Source of the DNA: Treponema sp.
Lineage (GTDB): Bacteria > Spirochaetota > Spirochaetia > Treponematales > Breznakiellaceae
NCBI GenBank assembly: GCA_020216655.1
Contig: JAIWNU010000193.1
Location: forward strand, 1 to 7,333
Length of the DNA stretch: 7,333 nucleotides
Direction: 5' to 3'
Positions 1 to 6,355 of this stretch are shown in pieces. Both the position numbers and the translations under genes were made by a program. Position 1 is the stretch's first letter; the number at the start of each line of letters is the position of its first letter. The notes under the pieces are model-generated. The model was not told where the DNA came from and ran no database searches. It was given only the letters and a program-made list of their open reading frames with translations.

Positions 1-806
1 CCATTATAGGGCTTGTGGCATATTTACCCTTTTACAATCATTTGGCGGTAAATATCGTCGTTACTATTATCAGTGCCTTAGGGGCGGTTGAGTTTTCTCA
101 AATTCTAGCAAAAAAACATTATAGATTGCCTGTTATAGAGGCTGCCATCCTGGGCTCCTTGGCTCCCGCAGCCATGACTATAAGTATTAGTCTTCAAATT
201 CCCGGAGAGCTTGTGCCCGCGGCCTTTATTTTTGGGGCTGGTTGGCTCATTGCCTCTCGAGTGTTTTCTTCCCTGCAGGATATTTCCCTTGTGCTGGACC
301 GTATTTCAACCGGTCTTTCTGTCATGGTTTATCCTGGTATGTTCATGCTTTGGATTATTAGAATGACCCGTCTCAGTCATGCGACGGTCATCATCCTTAG
401 TTTCTTACTCATGGTCTTTGCCAACGACTCTCTCGCGTGGGCTATTGGTATGCTCTTTGGCAAAGGGAACCGGGGCCTCATTCCCGCAAGTCCCAATAAG
501 AGTATTGCAGGGTTTATTGGCGGCATGGCGGGGTCATTGCTCATTGGCATCATAGCTCCCCTGCTCTTCCCGACTGCTTTTACAACCAATCATACTCTTC
601 CCAGGCTTTTAGCTGGTATTATTTTGGGTATCTGCGTCGGTATTGTGGCAATCATAGGGGACCTGGCTGAATCCACTATTAAGCGAAGCGGGGAAGTAAA
701 GGATTCTGGGTTTATAATTCCTGGACGGGGAGGCATACTCGATTCGGTTGATTCGATTGCCCTTGCAGCCCCTGTTTTTTATGCCCTCTACTGGATATTA
801 TTCTAA
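1..806 (+). CDS. cdsA: Phosphatidate cytidylyltransferase (CDP-diglyceride synthase), 5'-partial
   Basis: Integral membrane enzyme that makes CDP-diacylglycerol from phosphatidic acid and CTP, the branch point to all phospholipids. The frame is open to the window edge (first full codon at 3), so the GTG at 15 is probably internal and the true start lies upstream. From that GTG 263 residues are visible, most of the family's usual length. The chain is strongly hydrophobic, with several membrane segments. Two family blocks are visible: an N-D-S-x-A stretch with SPNKSIAGFIGG (residues 137-170 from the GTG), and the C-terminal signature at residues 220-246, with S-x-I-K-R, K-D-x-G, PGRGG and D-S-V-D. 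Against the PROSITE-type CdsA pattern as I recall it, the usual His of 'HGG' is Arg and the usual 'DR' is 'DS'; the rest fits. The stop overlaps the dxr start by one base (TAATG). Identity is firm; activity is inferred from the family. Confidence 0.93.
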   Translation, partial: IIGLVAYLPFYNHLAVNIVVTIISALGAVEFSQILAKKHYRLPVIEAAILGSLAPAAMTISISLQIPGELVPAAFIFGAGWLIASRVFSSLQDISLVLDRISTGLSVMVYPGMFMLWIIRMTRLSHATVIILSFLLMVFANDSLAWAIGMLFGKGNRGLIPASPNKSIAGFIGGMAGSLLIGIIAPLLFPTAFTTNHTLPRLLAGIILGICVGIVAIIGDLAESTIKRSGEVKDSGFIIPGRGGILDSVDSIALAAPVFYALYWILF

Positions 807-1960
807 TGAAACGCAAGATTGCAGTCCTTGGCGCAACTGGTTCCATCGGAAAGAGCACCTTGGATGTTATTGCTGCTAATCAGGACGATTTTGAAATAAT
901 CTTACTTTCCGCTCATCAGGATACTCGTGGTTTGCTTTCCTTAGGGACTCAATTACCTAGTGCTAAACTGGTTATAACTGATCATCAAAAATGGGAAGGG
1001 CAAACTCCAGAGACCCGATCGGTGATTACCTATTGGGGCCAGGATGGGCTTGTACAGGCAATCAAAGAAAGTGGTGCCGATATTGTAGTAAACGGGATTG
1101 CCGGAGCTGCGGGGCTTCTACCTTCTATTACAGCCCTTGAAACGGGAGCCGATTTAGCTTTAGCCAATAAGGAAACTATCGTAATGGCGGGGCCCCTGGT
1201 TGCTTCTATCGCCAAAAAGAACCACTGCCGAATTCTGCCGGTGGACTCGGAACACTCCGCGGTATTTCATCTTCTCGAGGCCCATGGAGCAGATGCGGTA
1301 GAAGAGGTAATCCTTACCGCATCGGGGGGCCCTTTCCGTCAATACAGCAGAGAACAGCTTGAACAGGTTAGCCTGCAGGATGCCCTCAATCACCCAACAT
1401 GGAAAATGGGCGGAAAAATCACCATAGATTCTGCGAGTCTTGCCAACAAAGGACTTGAAGTAATCGAAGCGGTGCGCCTTTTTTCGCTCAAAGTTGACCA
1501 GGTCTCCGTATTGGTTCATCCCCAAAGTTATGTACATTCCTTAATACGTCTCAAAGACGGTTCGCTCTATGCGCAGATATCCAAACCTGATATGCGGGTG
1601 CCTATTCACAATGCGCTTTTCTGGCCTGAAGTTCGTTACTGCCAATTTGGCCGGCTTGATCTAGTGGGGCAAAGCTTACATTTTGAACAGCCCAAAACTG
1701 ACCTGTTTCCTCTTTTACCCCTTGCCTATGAAGCAGCAAGACTAGGAGAAGGATATCCTACAGCATATAATGCGGCAAATGAAGAAGCCGTTGCGGCTTT
1801 CATGAAGGGCCATATTTCATTTGTTGATATTGGCCGGATAGTTGCACAGGTGCTTGAAAAAGAGTGGTCTTGTGATGAATTGGATTTACAGTCCATTCTT
1901 GATGTGGATCAGAGGTCTCGAGCTGCTGCTCAGGAATGTATTAAGGAGTTACACCATTGA
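806..1960 (+). CDS. dxr: 1-deoxy-D-xylulose 5-phosphate reductoisomerase
   Basis: Cytosolic enzyme that converts DXP to 2-C-methyl-D-erythritol 4-phosphate with NADPH and a divalent metal, the committed step of the MEP isoprenoid pathway and the target of fosmidomycin. The 384-residue protein has the family's normal length. The NADPH-binding loop GATGSIG is at residues 9-15 and LANKE at 119-123. PVDSEHSA at 145-152 supplies metal ligands D147 and E149, and NKGLE at 214-218 supplies the third, E218. Also present are SGGPFR (173-178), HPTWKMG (196-202) and HPQS (238-241). All key residues look intact. The ATG gives the canonical N-terminus and overlaps the cdsA stop by one base. No good Shine-Dalgarno precedes it, so initiation probably depends on coupling to cdsA translation. 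Its stop overlaps the rseP start. The linkage to cdsA and rseP is a familiar bacterial arrangement. Confidence 0.97.
   Translation: MKRKIAVLGATGSIGKSTLDVIAANQDDFEIILLSAHQDTRGLLSLGTQLPSAKLVITDHQKWEGQTPETRSVITYWGQDGLVQAIKESGADIVVNGIAGAAGLLPSITALETGADLALANKETIVMAGPLVASIAKKNHCRILPVDSEHSAVFHLLEAHGADAVEEVILTASGGPFRQYSREQLEQVSLQDALNHPTWKMGGKITIDSASLANKGLEVIEAVRLFSLKVDQVSVLVHPQSYVHSLIRLKDGSLYAQISKPDMRVPIHNALFWPEVRYCQFGRLDLVGQSLHFEQPKTDLFPLLPLAYEAARLGEGYPTAYNAANEEAVAAFMKGHISFVDIGRIVAQVLEKEWSCDELDLQSILDVDQRSRAAAQECIKELHH
1943..1948 (+). promoter_or_regulatory. Ribosome binding site supporting the TTG start of rseP
   Basis: AAGGAG lies inside the end of dxr, 8 bases before the TTG at 1957. It is the best sign that rseP starts at this TTG, within the 4-base overlap TTGA shared with the dxr stop. 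Confidence 0.75.
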
Positions 1961-3312
1961 TAGTAAAAATTATATTGGGGCTTATAGGCCTTGGAGTCGT
2001 CGTTTTTGTTCATGAATTAGGTCATTTTATTGCAGCCCGTCTTTCTGGTATTGATGTAGAAGCCTTTTCTATCGGTTGGGGGAAGCCCATCTTTTCAAAA
2101 AACTTCCGCGGCGTTGAGTATCGTATAGGTATATTTCCTGTCGGCGGCTATTGCCGCATGAAAGGCGAAGCGGAGTTTAAGGAAGCCTTAACAAATAATT
2201 CAATAAGTATTCCCCGCGAGCCGGGGACCTTTTACGGTGCAAGTCCATTAAAGCGTATCTTTACTGCCTTTGCAGGCCCCTTTGCAAATGCCCTCTTTGC
2301 AGTACTTGTTCTTTCCTTAGTCTGGGCTATTGGTTTTGATGTACAAACCTTGGACAATAAAATTGTGCTTGCATCTGAAATAGAGGGAACCAGTTTTCCT
2401 GCCGATGCGGCGGGCCTTAAAAGCGGAGACCGAATTATCGGTATTAATGGGAAAAAAGTTTCTAACTACACTGAGATTCAAGAGCAAATAGCGCCAAATC
2501 CGGGAGAAACCCTGAATCTGCTCGTTGATCGGAATGGGGAACAGATTTCTTTACAGGTTAAACCTCAGCTTGATACGAACACCGGAGCTGGCAGAATCGG
2601 TATCTATTTTTGGACCGATCCTATTATAGAAACAGTAAAGACAGGAAGTCCTGCTCACATAGCCGGCCTTATGCAGGGTGATCGAATTGTCAGTATTCAG
2701 GGCATCCCTGTCCCCTATTCTGTTGCCTTGTATCGTATTCTAAAAGATCGACCGACAGTATTGCCAATCGAAATTGAACGGAACGGCCAAATTCTTTCAA
2801 AAGAACTCATCCTTTCCTACGATGAACAGGGACAAACCAATATTGGAATCGAGTTTAAAACCATACGGTATCGAAATGCAGCCCATTCTATTCCCGACGC
2901 CTTTGTAAAAGGAGCAAGCGAAACCTGGAAAACGCTGACAGTATCTCTGAAAAGTCTTTCTGTTCTTTTTAAGGGAGTGAATCTTTCCAAGGCCGTATCT
3001 GGGCCCGTTCGTATTACCTATATGGTCGGGGATATTGCGGCTGAAGGTTTTGGCCAAGGTTTAGGAGCTGGTTTCACCGCAATCGCAAGTTTTCTTGCCC
3101 TCATTTCTATTTCTTTGTGCATTATGAATTTACTTCCTATTCCGGCCCTCGATGGCGGACTTATTCTATTATTTTTCATTGAGCTTATCGCGAGAAAGCC
3201 CCTCCATCCTAAAGCCGTATATTGGTTCCAGATGCTCGGCGCCCTTTTTATATTAAGTCTGCTTATATTTTCAGTATTTGGAGATATTTTATTTTTATTC
3301 GGGAAAAAATAG
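1957..3312 (+). CDS. rseP: Site-2 intramembrane zinc metalloprotease (RseP/RasP family, M50)
   Basis: Inner-membrane protease that cuts substrates within the membrane. Family members release anti-sigma factors or clear signal peptide remnants; the substrate here is unknown. The zinc site HELGH is at residues 19-23 in the first membrane helix, with E20 as catalytic base. The third ligand is expected to be D399 in NLLPIPALDGG (391-401). FAGPFANALFA (105-115) fits the second membrane segment. Two PDZ domains follow, with cores near 151-168 (AAGLKSGDRI) and 234-252 (IAGLMQGDRI), resembling the double-PDZ E. coli type rather than single-PDZ Bacillus RasP. Membrane segments near 373-410 and 425-447 complete the fold. 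The 451-residue length is normal and no key residue is missing. The TTG start is backed by AAGGAG at 1943 and by the HExxH position close to the N-terminus. It overlaps dxr by 4 bases, so translational coupling is likely. A regulatory sigma-factor role is not shown by the window. Confidence 0.95.
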   Translation: MIVKIILGLIGLGVVVFVHELGHFIAARLSGIDVEAFSIGWGKPIFSKNFRGVEYRIGIFPVGGYCRMKGEAEFKEALTNNSISIPREPGTFYGASPLKRIFTAFAGPFANALFAVLVLSLVWAIGFDVQTLDNKIVLASEIEGTSFPADAAGLKSGDRIIGINGKKVSNYTEIQEQIAPNPGETLNLLVDRNGEQISLQVKPQLDTNTGAGRIGIYFWTDPIIETVKTGSPAHIAGLMQGDRIVSIQGIPVPYSVALYRILKDRPTVLPIEIERNGQILSKELILSYDEQGQTNIGIEFKTIRYRNAAHSIPDAFVKGASETWKTLTVSLKSLSVLFKGVNLSKAVSGPVRITYMVGDIAAEGFGQGLGAGFTAIASFLALISISLCIMNLLPIPALDGGLILLFFIELIARKPLHPKAVYWFQMLGALFILSLLIFSVFGDILFLFGKK

Positions 3313-3324
3313 GAGGAAGTTGTT

Positions 3325-3939
3325 ATGAAACATACAATTACATGCCAATGTGAACACCCCTTTGAGGTAGAGATTCCCGATGAAGTTAATCTTGATCAAA
3401 ACCCAAACGCCATAGAAGAACTTTGTAACGGCAGTTTTCTTACCATAGTTTGCCCATCCTGTGATTCGCCGCTCAAGCCTGAGTTTCCTCTTATTATTGA
3501 TTGGCCGAGTCGGAACCTCCACCTGCAGGTACTGCCCGAATTTGACCGCGGCGCTTTTTATCGAGGCCAGACAAAACATGCAGACCAGGCAGAGGTAGTC
3601 ATTGGATATCCTGAAGCTGCGGACCGAATAATTGTTATAAAAGAAGGATTAGAGCCCATTATTATAGAAGCCTTAAAATACTATCTTCTTCTCAAAGCGG
3701 ATGAAACAAATCCGGAAGCAGAGGCTACTGCCTGGTTTGTGGGAAAACAGGGCGATTATTTAGAATTCCATGTCCATGGTCTCAGAAATGAAGAGGTAGC
3801 CGTAAGCCGCATCCCATACTCTGTCTATACAAAAACTCGCGAAGAATACCGTAAAAATCCCGATGCAGAACCATTTAAATCTATTAAATCTGGGGCCTAC
3901 ACTTCTGTTCAAAACCTCTTGCGGCCTGAGTTAGACTAA
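3325..3939 (+). CDS. CpXC domain-containing protein, function unknown
   Basis: A 204-residue soluble protein with no signal peptide or membrane segment. The N-terminal part fits the CpXC domain (named for its Cys-Pro-x-Cys motif): CQC at residues 7-9 and CPSC at 43-46, a pair of knuckles suited to zinc binding, followed by a hydrophobic strand-rich stretch (about 50-75). An extra Cys is at 34. The rest, about 85-204, is acidic and charged and I cannot assign it. It includes a hydrophobic helix-like segment near 105-128 and a Lys/Arg-rich end. AGGAGG begins at the rseP stop and sits 8 bases before the ATG, an excellent ribosome binding site. With 12 bases from rseP it is almost certainly the last gene of the same transcript, ending at the convergent junction. 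Domain assignment is from recalled motif layout; the biochemical role is unknown. Zinc binding is inference. Confidence 0.8.
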   Translation: MKHTITCQCEHPFEVEIPDEVNLDQNPNAIEELCNGSFLTIVCPSCDSPLKPEFPLIIDWPSRNLHLQVLPEFDRGAFYRGQTKHADQAEVVIGYPEAADRIIVIKEGLEPIIIEALKYYLLLKADETNPEAEATAWFVGKQGDYLEFHVHGLRNEEVAVSRIPYSVYTKTREEYRKNPDAEPFKSIKSGAYTSVQNLLRPELD

Positions 3940-3944
3940 GCGGT

Positions 3945-3968
3945 GGCCCTTCTGTAATCCGAGGGGCC
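3945..3968. terminator. GC-rich inverted repeat between convergent operons, possible bidirectional terminator
   Basis: GGCCCTTC (3945-3952) pairs with GAGGGGCC (3961-3968) to give an 8-bp stem with one G-T wobble and an 8-base loop. It lies in the 41-base gap between the CpXC gene and the convergent ComFB-family gene. No T-run follows on either strand, so it is not a textbook intrinsic terminator. Its position makes a role in ending both transcripts, or blocking read-through, plausible. Confidence 0.45.
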
Positions 3969-3980
3969 GATAGAGCTTAA

Positions 3981-4277
3981 CTAATCATGGGATGGGTGAG
4001 ATTTTACCTTTGCAATTGCGGCGGAGACAGCATTTCTTACGCTTTCAGCATAGGATGCCTCATCCATCGCATGGGCTGCATAAAGGCTTCCGAGCAGCGA
4101 AACCCTATAGAGTGGTTTTACTGAATTAAGCGCAAGAGTTGCCATATCAAGAACGCAATCCTCACAGAGACAAAGCGGTTCTGGATAATCTGATATTTGT
4201 TTTTCTAGCTCGCTGATAACAAGCCGTTCAGCTTCATTTACGAGCTGGTCAAAATCATAATTATCTTTGAATGCCAT
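3981..4277 (-). CDS. ComFB family protein (late competence protein family)
   Basis: A 98-residue cytosolic protein. Its centre matches the ComFB family as I know it: CLCEDC at residues 36-41, then D44, then LALNSVKPLYRVS (48-60), with helical N- and C-terminal parts. The Cys cluster (C36, C38, C41) resembles the metal-binding site of Bacillus ComFB. Cyanobacterial relatives (CdgR/ComFB) have been reported to bind c-di-GMP. No competence genes are nearby, so the family name should not be read as a function. The ATG has GGAGGA 8 bases upstream (4286-4291). It lies 18 bases behind dnaB on the same strand and is probably co-transcribed as the operon's last gene. Family membership is likely; ligand binding here is inference. 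Confidence 0.82.
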   Translation of the reverse strand: MAFKDNYDFDQLVNEAERLVISELEKQISDYPEPLCLCEDCVLDMATLALNSVKPLYRVSLLGSLYAAHAMDEASYAESVRNAVSAAIAKVKSHPSHD

Positions 4278-4295
4278 AATAGAAATCCTCCGTAT

Positions 4296-5636
4296 TTACA
4301 CGCTGGCTCGAGATAAATTCTCAAATTTAGTGTACGACGGAAGGAAGACAATTTCCACTGTTCCGACAGGCCCATTACGCTGTTTTGCAATAATGAGCTC
4401 GGTTGTTATAGCCTTTGATCGTTCGGCGTCGCTTTTTTTATCCGATTCACGCTCTCGGTGCAGGAACATAACCACGTCAGCGTCTTGTTCTATTGAACCG
4501 GATTCCCGGATATCAGAAAGGGTTGGTCGCTTGCCTTCTGCATCGCGCCGCACCTGGGAAAGGGCAACAACAGGAATATCGAGTTCTCTAGCCAAGCTTT
4601 TTAATGATCGGGAAATCTCCGCTATCTGTTCATGCCGGGGCAGCTGGTAGTTTTCAGAAGTAATCAGAGTAAGATAGTCGATGAATATAATTTCTACCTT
4701 TTGCTGGGCCCTCAGCCGCCGTGCCTGTGCTCGCAAATCGAGCAATTTCATGTTCGGCATATCCACAATATAGAGGGGTGCATCGTAAATTCTGCCCGCT
4801 GCTTCCATCAAACTATGAAAATCACTGGGTTTTAGGAGTCCAGTTCTTATTTTTTCTGATTCGATTCTGGCTTCTGCAGAGATAAGACGCTGCATGAGGG
4901 CCATGTCTGACATTTCGAGCGTAAAGAATGCGGTCGGTATTTTTTCTTTAATTGCTGTGTGGGACGCCATGGTGAGTGCAAGGGCTGTCTTTCCGACTGA
5001 AGGCCGAGCCCCAATAATAATGAGCTCAGAACGCTGAAATCCGCTCGTCATTGAATCCAGATCATGCAAGCCCGAAGGAATACCGGTAAAGGCATCTTTG
5101 GTATTATATAATTTTTCGATAGCCTCAATAGTTTTCGGAATTATTTCCTTGGCACTCTTATAGGTAAGGGTTTGCCGGTTATCGGTAAGATCAAAAATAT
5201 ATCGCTGAGCTTCTTCTACAATAAGACGAGATTCGGTAGATTCATCGTATGATTTGGCTGAAATTTCACTTGAAATACGCAGCAAAGACCGGCGTACTGA
5301 ATGGTCCTGAACAATTTGTGCATAATAATCGATATTAGCACTGGTGGGAACTACGTTCGTCAAAGAAGCCACATAAGCGGGACCGCCTGCGCTATCGAGC
5401 TCGCCGGATTGCTTTAGTTCTTCTATGACGGTAATAATATCTGCTTTCCTGCCCTGATTAAAGAGGTTAAGGATAGCTTTGTAGATTCTGCGGTTTGCGT
5501 TGGAATAGAAATCGTCGGGTCTTAGATAGCGGATCGCAACTGCGATAGCGTCTTCGTCTAAAAGAAGAGCCCCCAGGGTTGCCTGTTCCGCTTCATCGTT
5601 ATGGGGCGGAATTTTATCTTTTAGTATTCCAGCCAT
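4296..5636 (-). CDS. dnaB: Replicative DNA helicase DnaB
   Basis: Hexameric ATP-driven helicase that unwinds DNA at the replication fork and recruits primase. From the ATG at 5636 it has 446 residues, typical for the family. The N-terminal helical domain begins at PPHNDEAEQATLGALLLDE (about 10-28) and runs to about 115, followed by a linker. The RecA-like domain has Walker A GARPSVGKT (209-217), TLEMS with catalytic E241 (239-243), Walker B IIFID (316-320), ALSQ (358-361) and the LSDIRESGSIEQDAD block (373-387). No intein interrupts it. An upstream in-frame GTG at 5669 would add 11 residues. I prefer the ATG because AAGGA sits 7 bases before it, whereas the GTG has only a badly spaced GGAG and falls inside a hairpin arm. 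It follows rplI, the common bacterial order, with a possible terminator or attenuator between them. A ComFB-family gene follows after 18 bases. Confidence 0.97.
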   Translation of the reverse strand: MAGILKDKIPPHNDEAEQATLGALLLDEDAIAVAIRYLRPDDFYSNANRRIYKAILNLFNQGRKADIITVIEELKQSGELDSAGGPAYVASLTNVVPTSANIDYYAQIVQDHSVRRSLLRISSEISAKSYDESTESRLIVEEAQRYIFDLTDNRQTLTYKSAKEIIPKTIEAIEKLYNTKDAFTGIPSGLHDLDSMTSGFQRSELIIIGARPSVGKTALALTMASHTAIKEKIPTAFFTLEMSDMALMQRLISAEARIESEKIRTGLLKPSDFHSLMEAAGRIYDAPLYIVDMPNMKLLDLRAQARRLRAQQKVEIIFIDYLTLITSENYQLPRHEQIAEISRSLKSLARELDIPVVALSQVRRDAEGKRPTLSDIRESGSIEQDADVVMFLHRERESDKKSDAERSKAITTELIIAKQRNGPVGTVEIVFLPSYTKFENLSRASV

Positions 5637-5643
5637 GATTTTT

Positions 5644-5648
5644 TCCTT
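5644..5648 (-). promoter_or_regulatory. Ribosome binding site deciding the dnaB start
   Basis: AAGGA on the - strand, 7 bases before the ATG at 5636. It favours that ATG over the in-frame GTG at 5669, which lies within an inverted-repeat arm. Confidence 0.65.
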
Positions 5649-5709
5649 AAAAAGCAAATTCCCCTGCACTACTCCATTTTATATGGCAAATGATGTAGCA
5701 CAGGGGAAT
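5649..5709 (-). terminator. Hairpin with T-rich tail between rplI and dnaB (terminator or attenuator)
   Basis: Arms at 5658-5672 and 5695-5709 form a 15-bp inverted repeat with a 22-base loop. Thirteen positions are exact complements. The other two (5667/5700 and 5668/5699) are C-A mismatches in a + strand RNA but G-U pairs in a - strand RNA, so the stem is fully paired only in the dnaB direction. The 3' arm is followed by TTTGCTTTTT on the - strand (5657 down to 5649 plus the arm end), as in an intrinsic terminator. The large loop could fold further (CCAT/ATGG). It probably ends or attenuates rplI transcripts before dnaB. Partial read-through would let dnaB share the operon. Confidence 0.55.
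5676..5683 (-). promoter_or_regulatory. Possible -10 element for dnaB in the hairpin loop
   Basis: TATAAAAT on the - strand, about 40 bases before the dnaB ATG and inside the loop of the rplI-dnaB hairpin. No convincing -35 hexamer is found at the usual distance, so this is a weak candidate. If real, transcripts would start in the 3' arm and escape the hairpin. Confidence 0.2.
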
Positions 5710-5726
5710 ATATTGTTTAAAAAAAA

Positions 5727-6305
5727 CTATTCGCGAGCTTCTGCTGCATCCGAAGCATTCTCTTGAGCGGGAGCTTCAGCAGCCGCTTCTTCCTTATGGG
5801 CCCCACGATGGCCCCGCTGGTGTCCCTTGTGGGTTTCGGGCTTTTCTTCAGTTTTGGTAACCTGAGCCTGAATAACCACGGTAACTTCAGCAGTGGTGGA
5901 TTCGTAGAGCTTAACATGGATTTTGAATTTACCAACACTCTTAATATGGTTGCCAGGCACCTCTATCCGTTTCCGTTCAACCTGGAAGCCCTGTTTAGTA
6001 AGTTCATCCGCAATGGTCTGGTTTGTAACCGCACCATAGAGTTTGCCGTTTGCACCGGCGGGCATGGTAATAACCAGTTCAGTTCCTTCCAGACGCTCTT
6101 TAAGACTTGCAGCGTCTTTGCGCTTTTCAGCCTTGCGGGCTTCAATTTCTTCCCGGCGGGCTTCGAAAACTTTCATATTCCGTTCCGTATAGGGAACTGC
6201 AAGCCCGCGGGGGAACAGGTAGTTCCGGGCATAGCCCTTCGCTACGTCTTTGACATCCCCTTCTTCGCCAAGAGGATTGACATCCTTGTTCAGAATGACC
6301 TTCAT
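5727..6305 (-). CDS. rplI: 50S ribosomal protein bL9 with C-terminal extension
   Basis: Ribosomal protein that binds 23S rRNA at the base of the L1 stalk and helps maintain reading frame. The N-terminal domain carries the bL9 signature at residues 13-40 (G13, G16, V21, G24-Y25, N28-Y29-L30, G34, A36, T40). A long charged connecting helix runs from about 41 to 75. The C-terminal domain follows, with GKLYGAVT at 87-94 and an end near 148, where typical bL9 stops. Residues 149-192 are an extra low-complexity tail: first His/Gly/Arg/Lys-rich (H159, H162, H166, H170), then Ala/Glu-rich and acidic, probably disordered. The ATG has AAGGAG 8 bases upstream (6314-6319). It starts 48 bases after the DUF2232 gene and precedes dnaB, as in many bacteria; rpsF, ssb and rpsR, commonly linked, may lie beyond the window. 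Eight T residues follow the stop directly on the - strand. Confidence 0.97.
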   Translation of the reverse strand: MKVILNKDVNPLGEEGDVKDVAKGYARNYLFPRGLAVPYTERNMKVFEARREEIEARKAEKRKDAASLKERLEGTELVITMPAGANGKLYGAVTNQTIADELTKQGFQVERKRIEVPGNHIKSVGKFKIHVKLYESTTAEVTVVIQAQVTKTEEKPETHKGHQRGHRGAHKEEAAAEAPAQENASDAAEARE

Positions 6306-6334
6306 AATACAAGCTCCTTATGTTTATGGACACA

Positions 6335-6355
6335 GAAACCGAACGCGCCGGTTTC
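6335..6355. repeat. Short inverted repeat at the end of the DUF2232 gene
   Basis: GAAACCG (6335-6341) and CGGTTTC (6349-6355) are perfect complements around a 7-base loop. The stem covers the stop codon of the DUF2232 gene and lies in the leader of rplI. No T-run follows, so termination is unlikely; it may be an RNA processing or stability element, or chance. Confidence 0.35.

Noticed and set aside
15..17. GTG at 15 as the true cdsA start
   Set aside because: The frame stays open to the window edge with hydrophobic residues before it, and CdsA proteins normally have more N-terminal sequence. The gene is treated as cut by the window.
1160..1537. Open frame of 125 codons on the - strand inside dxr
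   Set aside because: Fully antisense to conserved DXR motifs, with no recognisable protein features.
4267..4650. Open frame of 127 codons on the + strand opposite dnaB and the ComFB-family gene
   Set aside because: Antisense to the conserved C-terminal part of DnaB; composition looks like a reverse reading of coding sequence.
5637..5669. GTG at 5669 as the dnaB start
   Set aside because: The added 11 residues are not typical of DnaB, the Shine-Dalgarno spacing is poor and the codon lies in a hairpin arm. The ATG at 5636 has a well-spaced AAGGA.
5717..5756. T8 run after the rplI stop with a GCTTC/GAAGC stem as an intrinsic terminator
   Set aside because: The stem is only 5 bp, lies within the coding end and is too far from the T-run; the hairpin at 5658-5709 is a better candidate.
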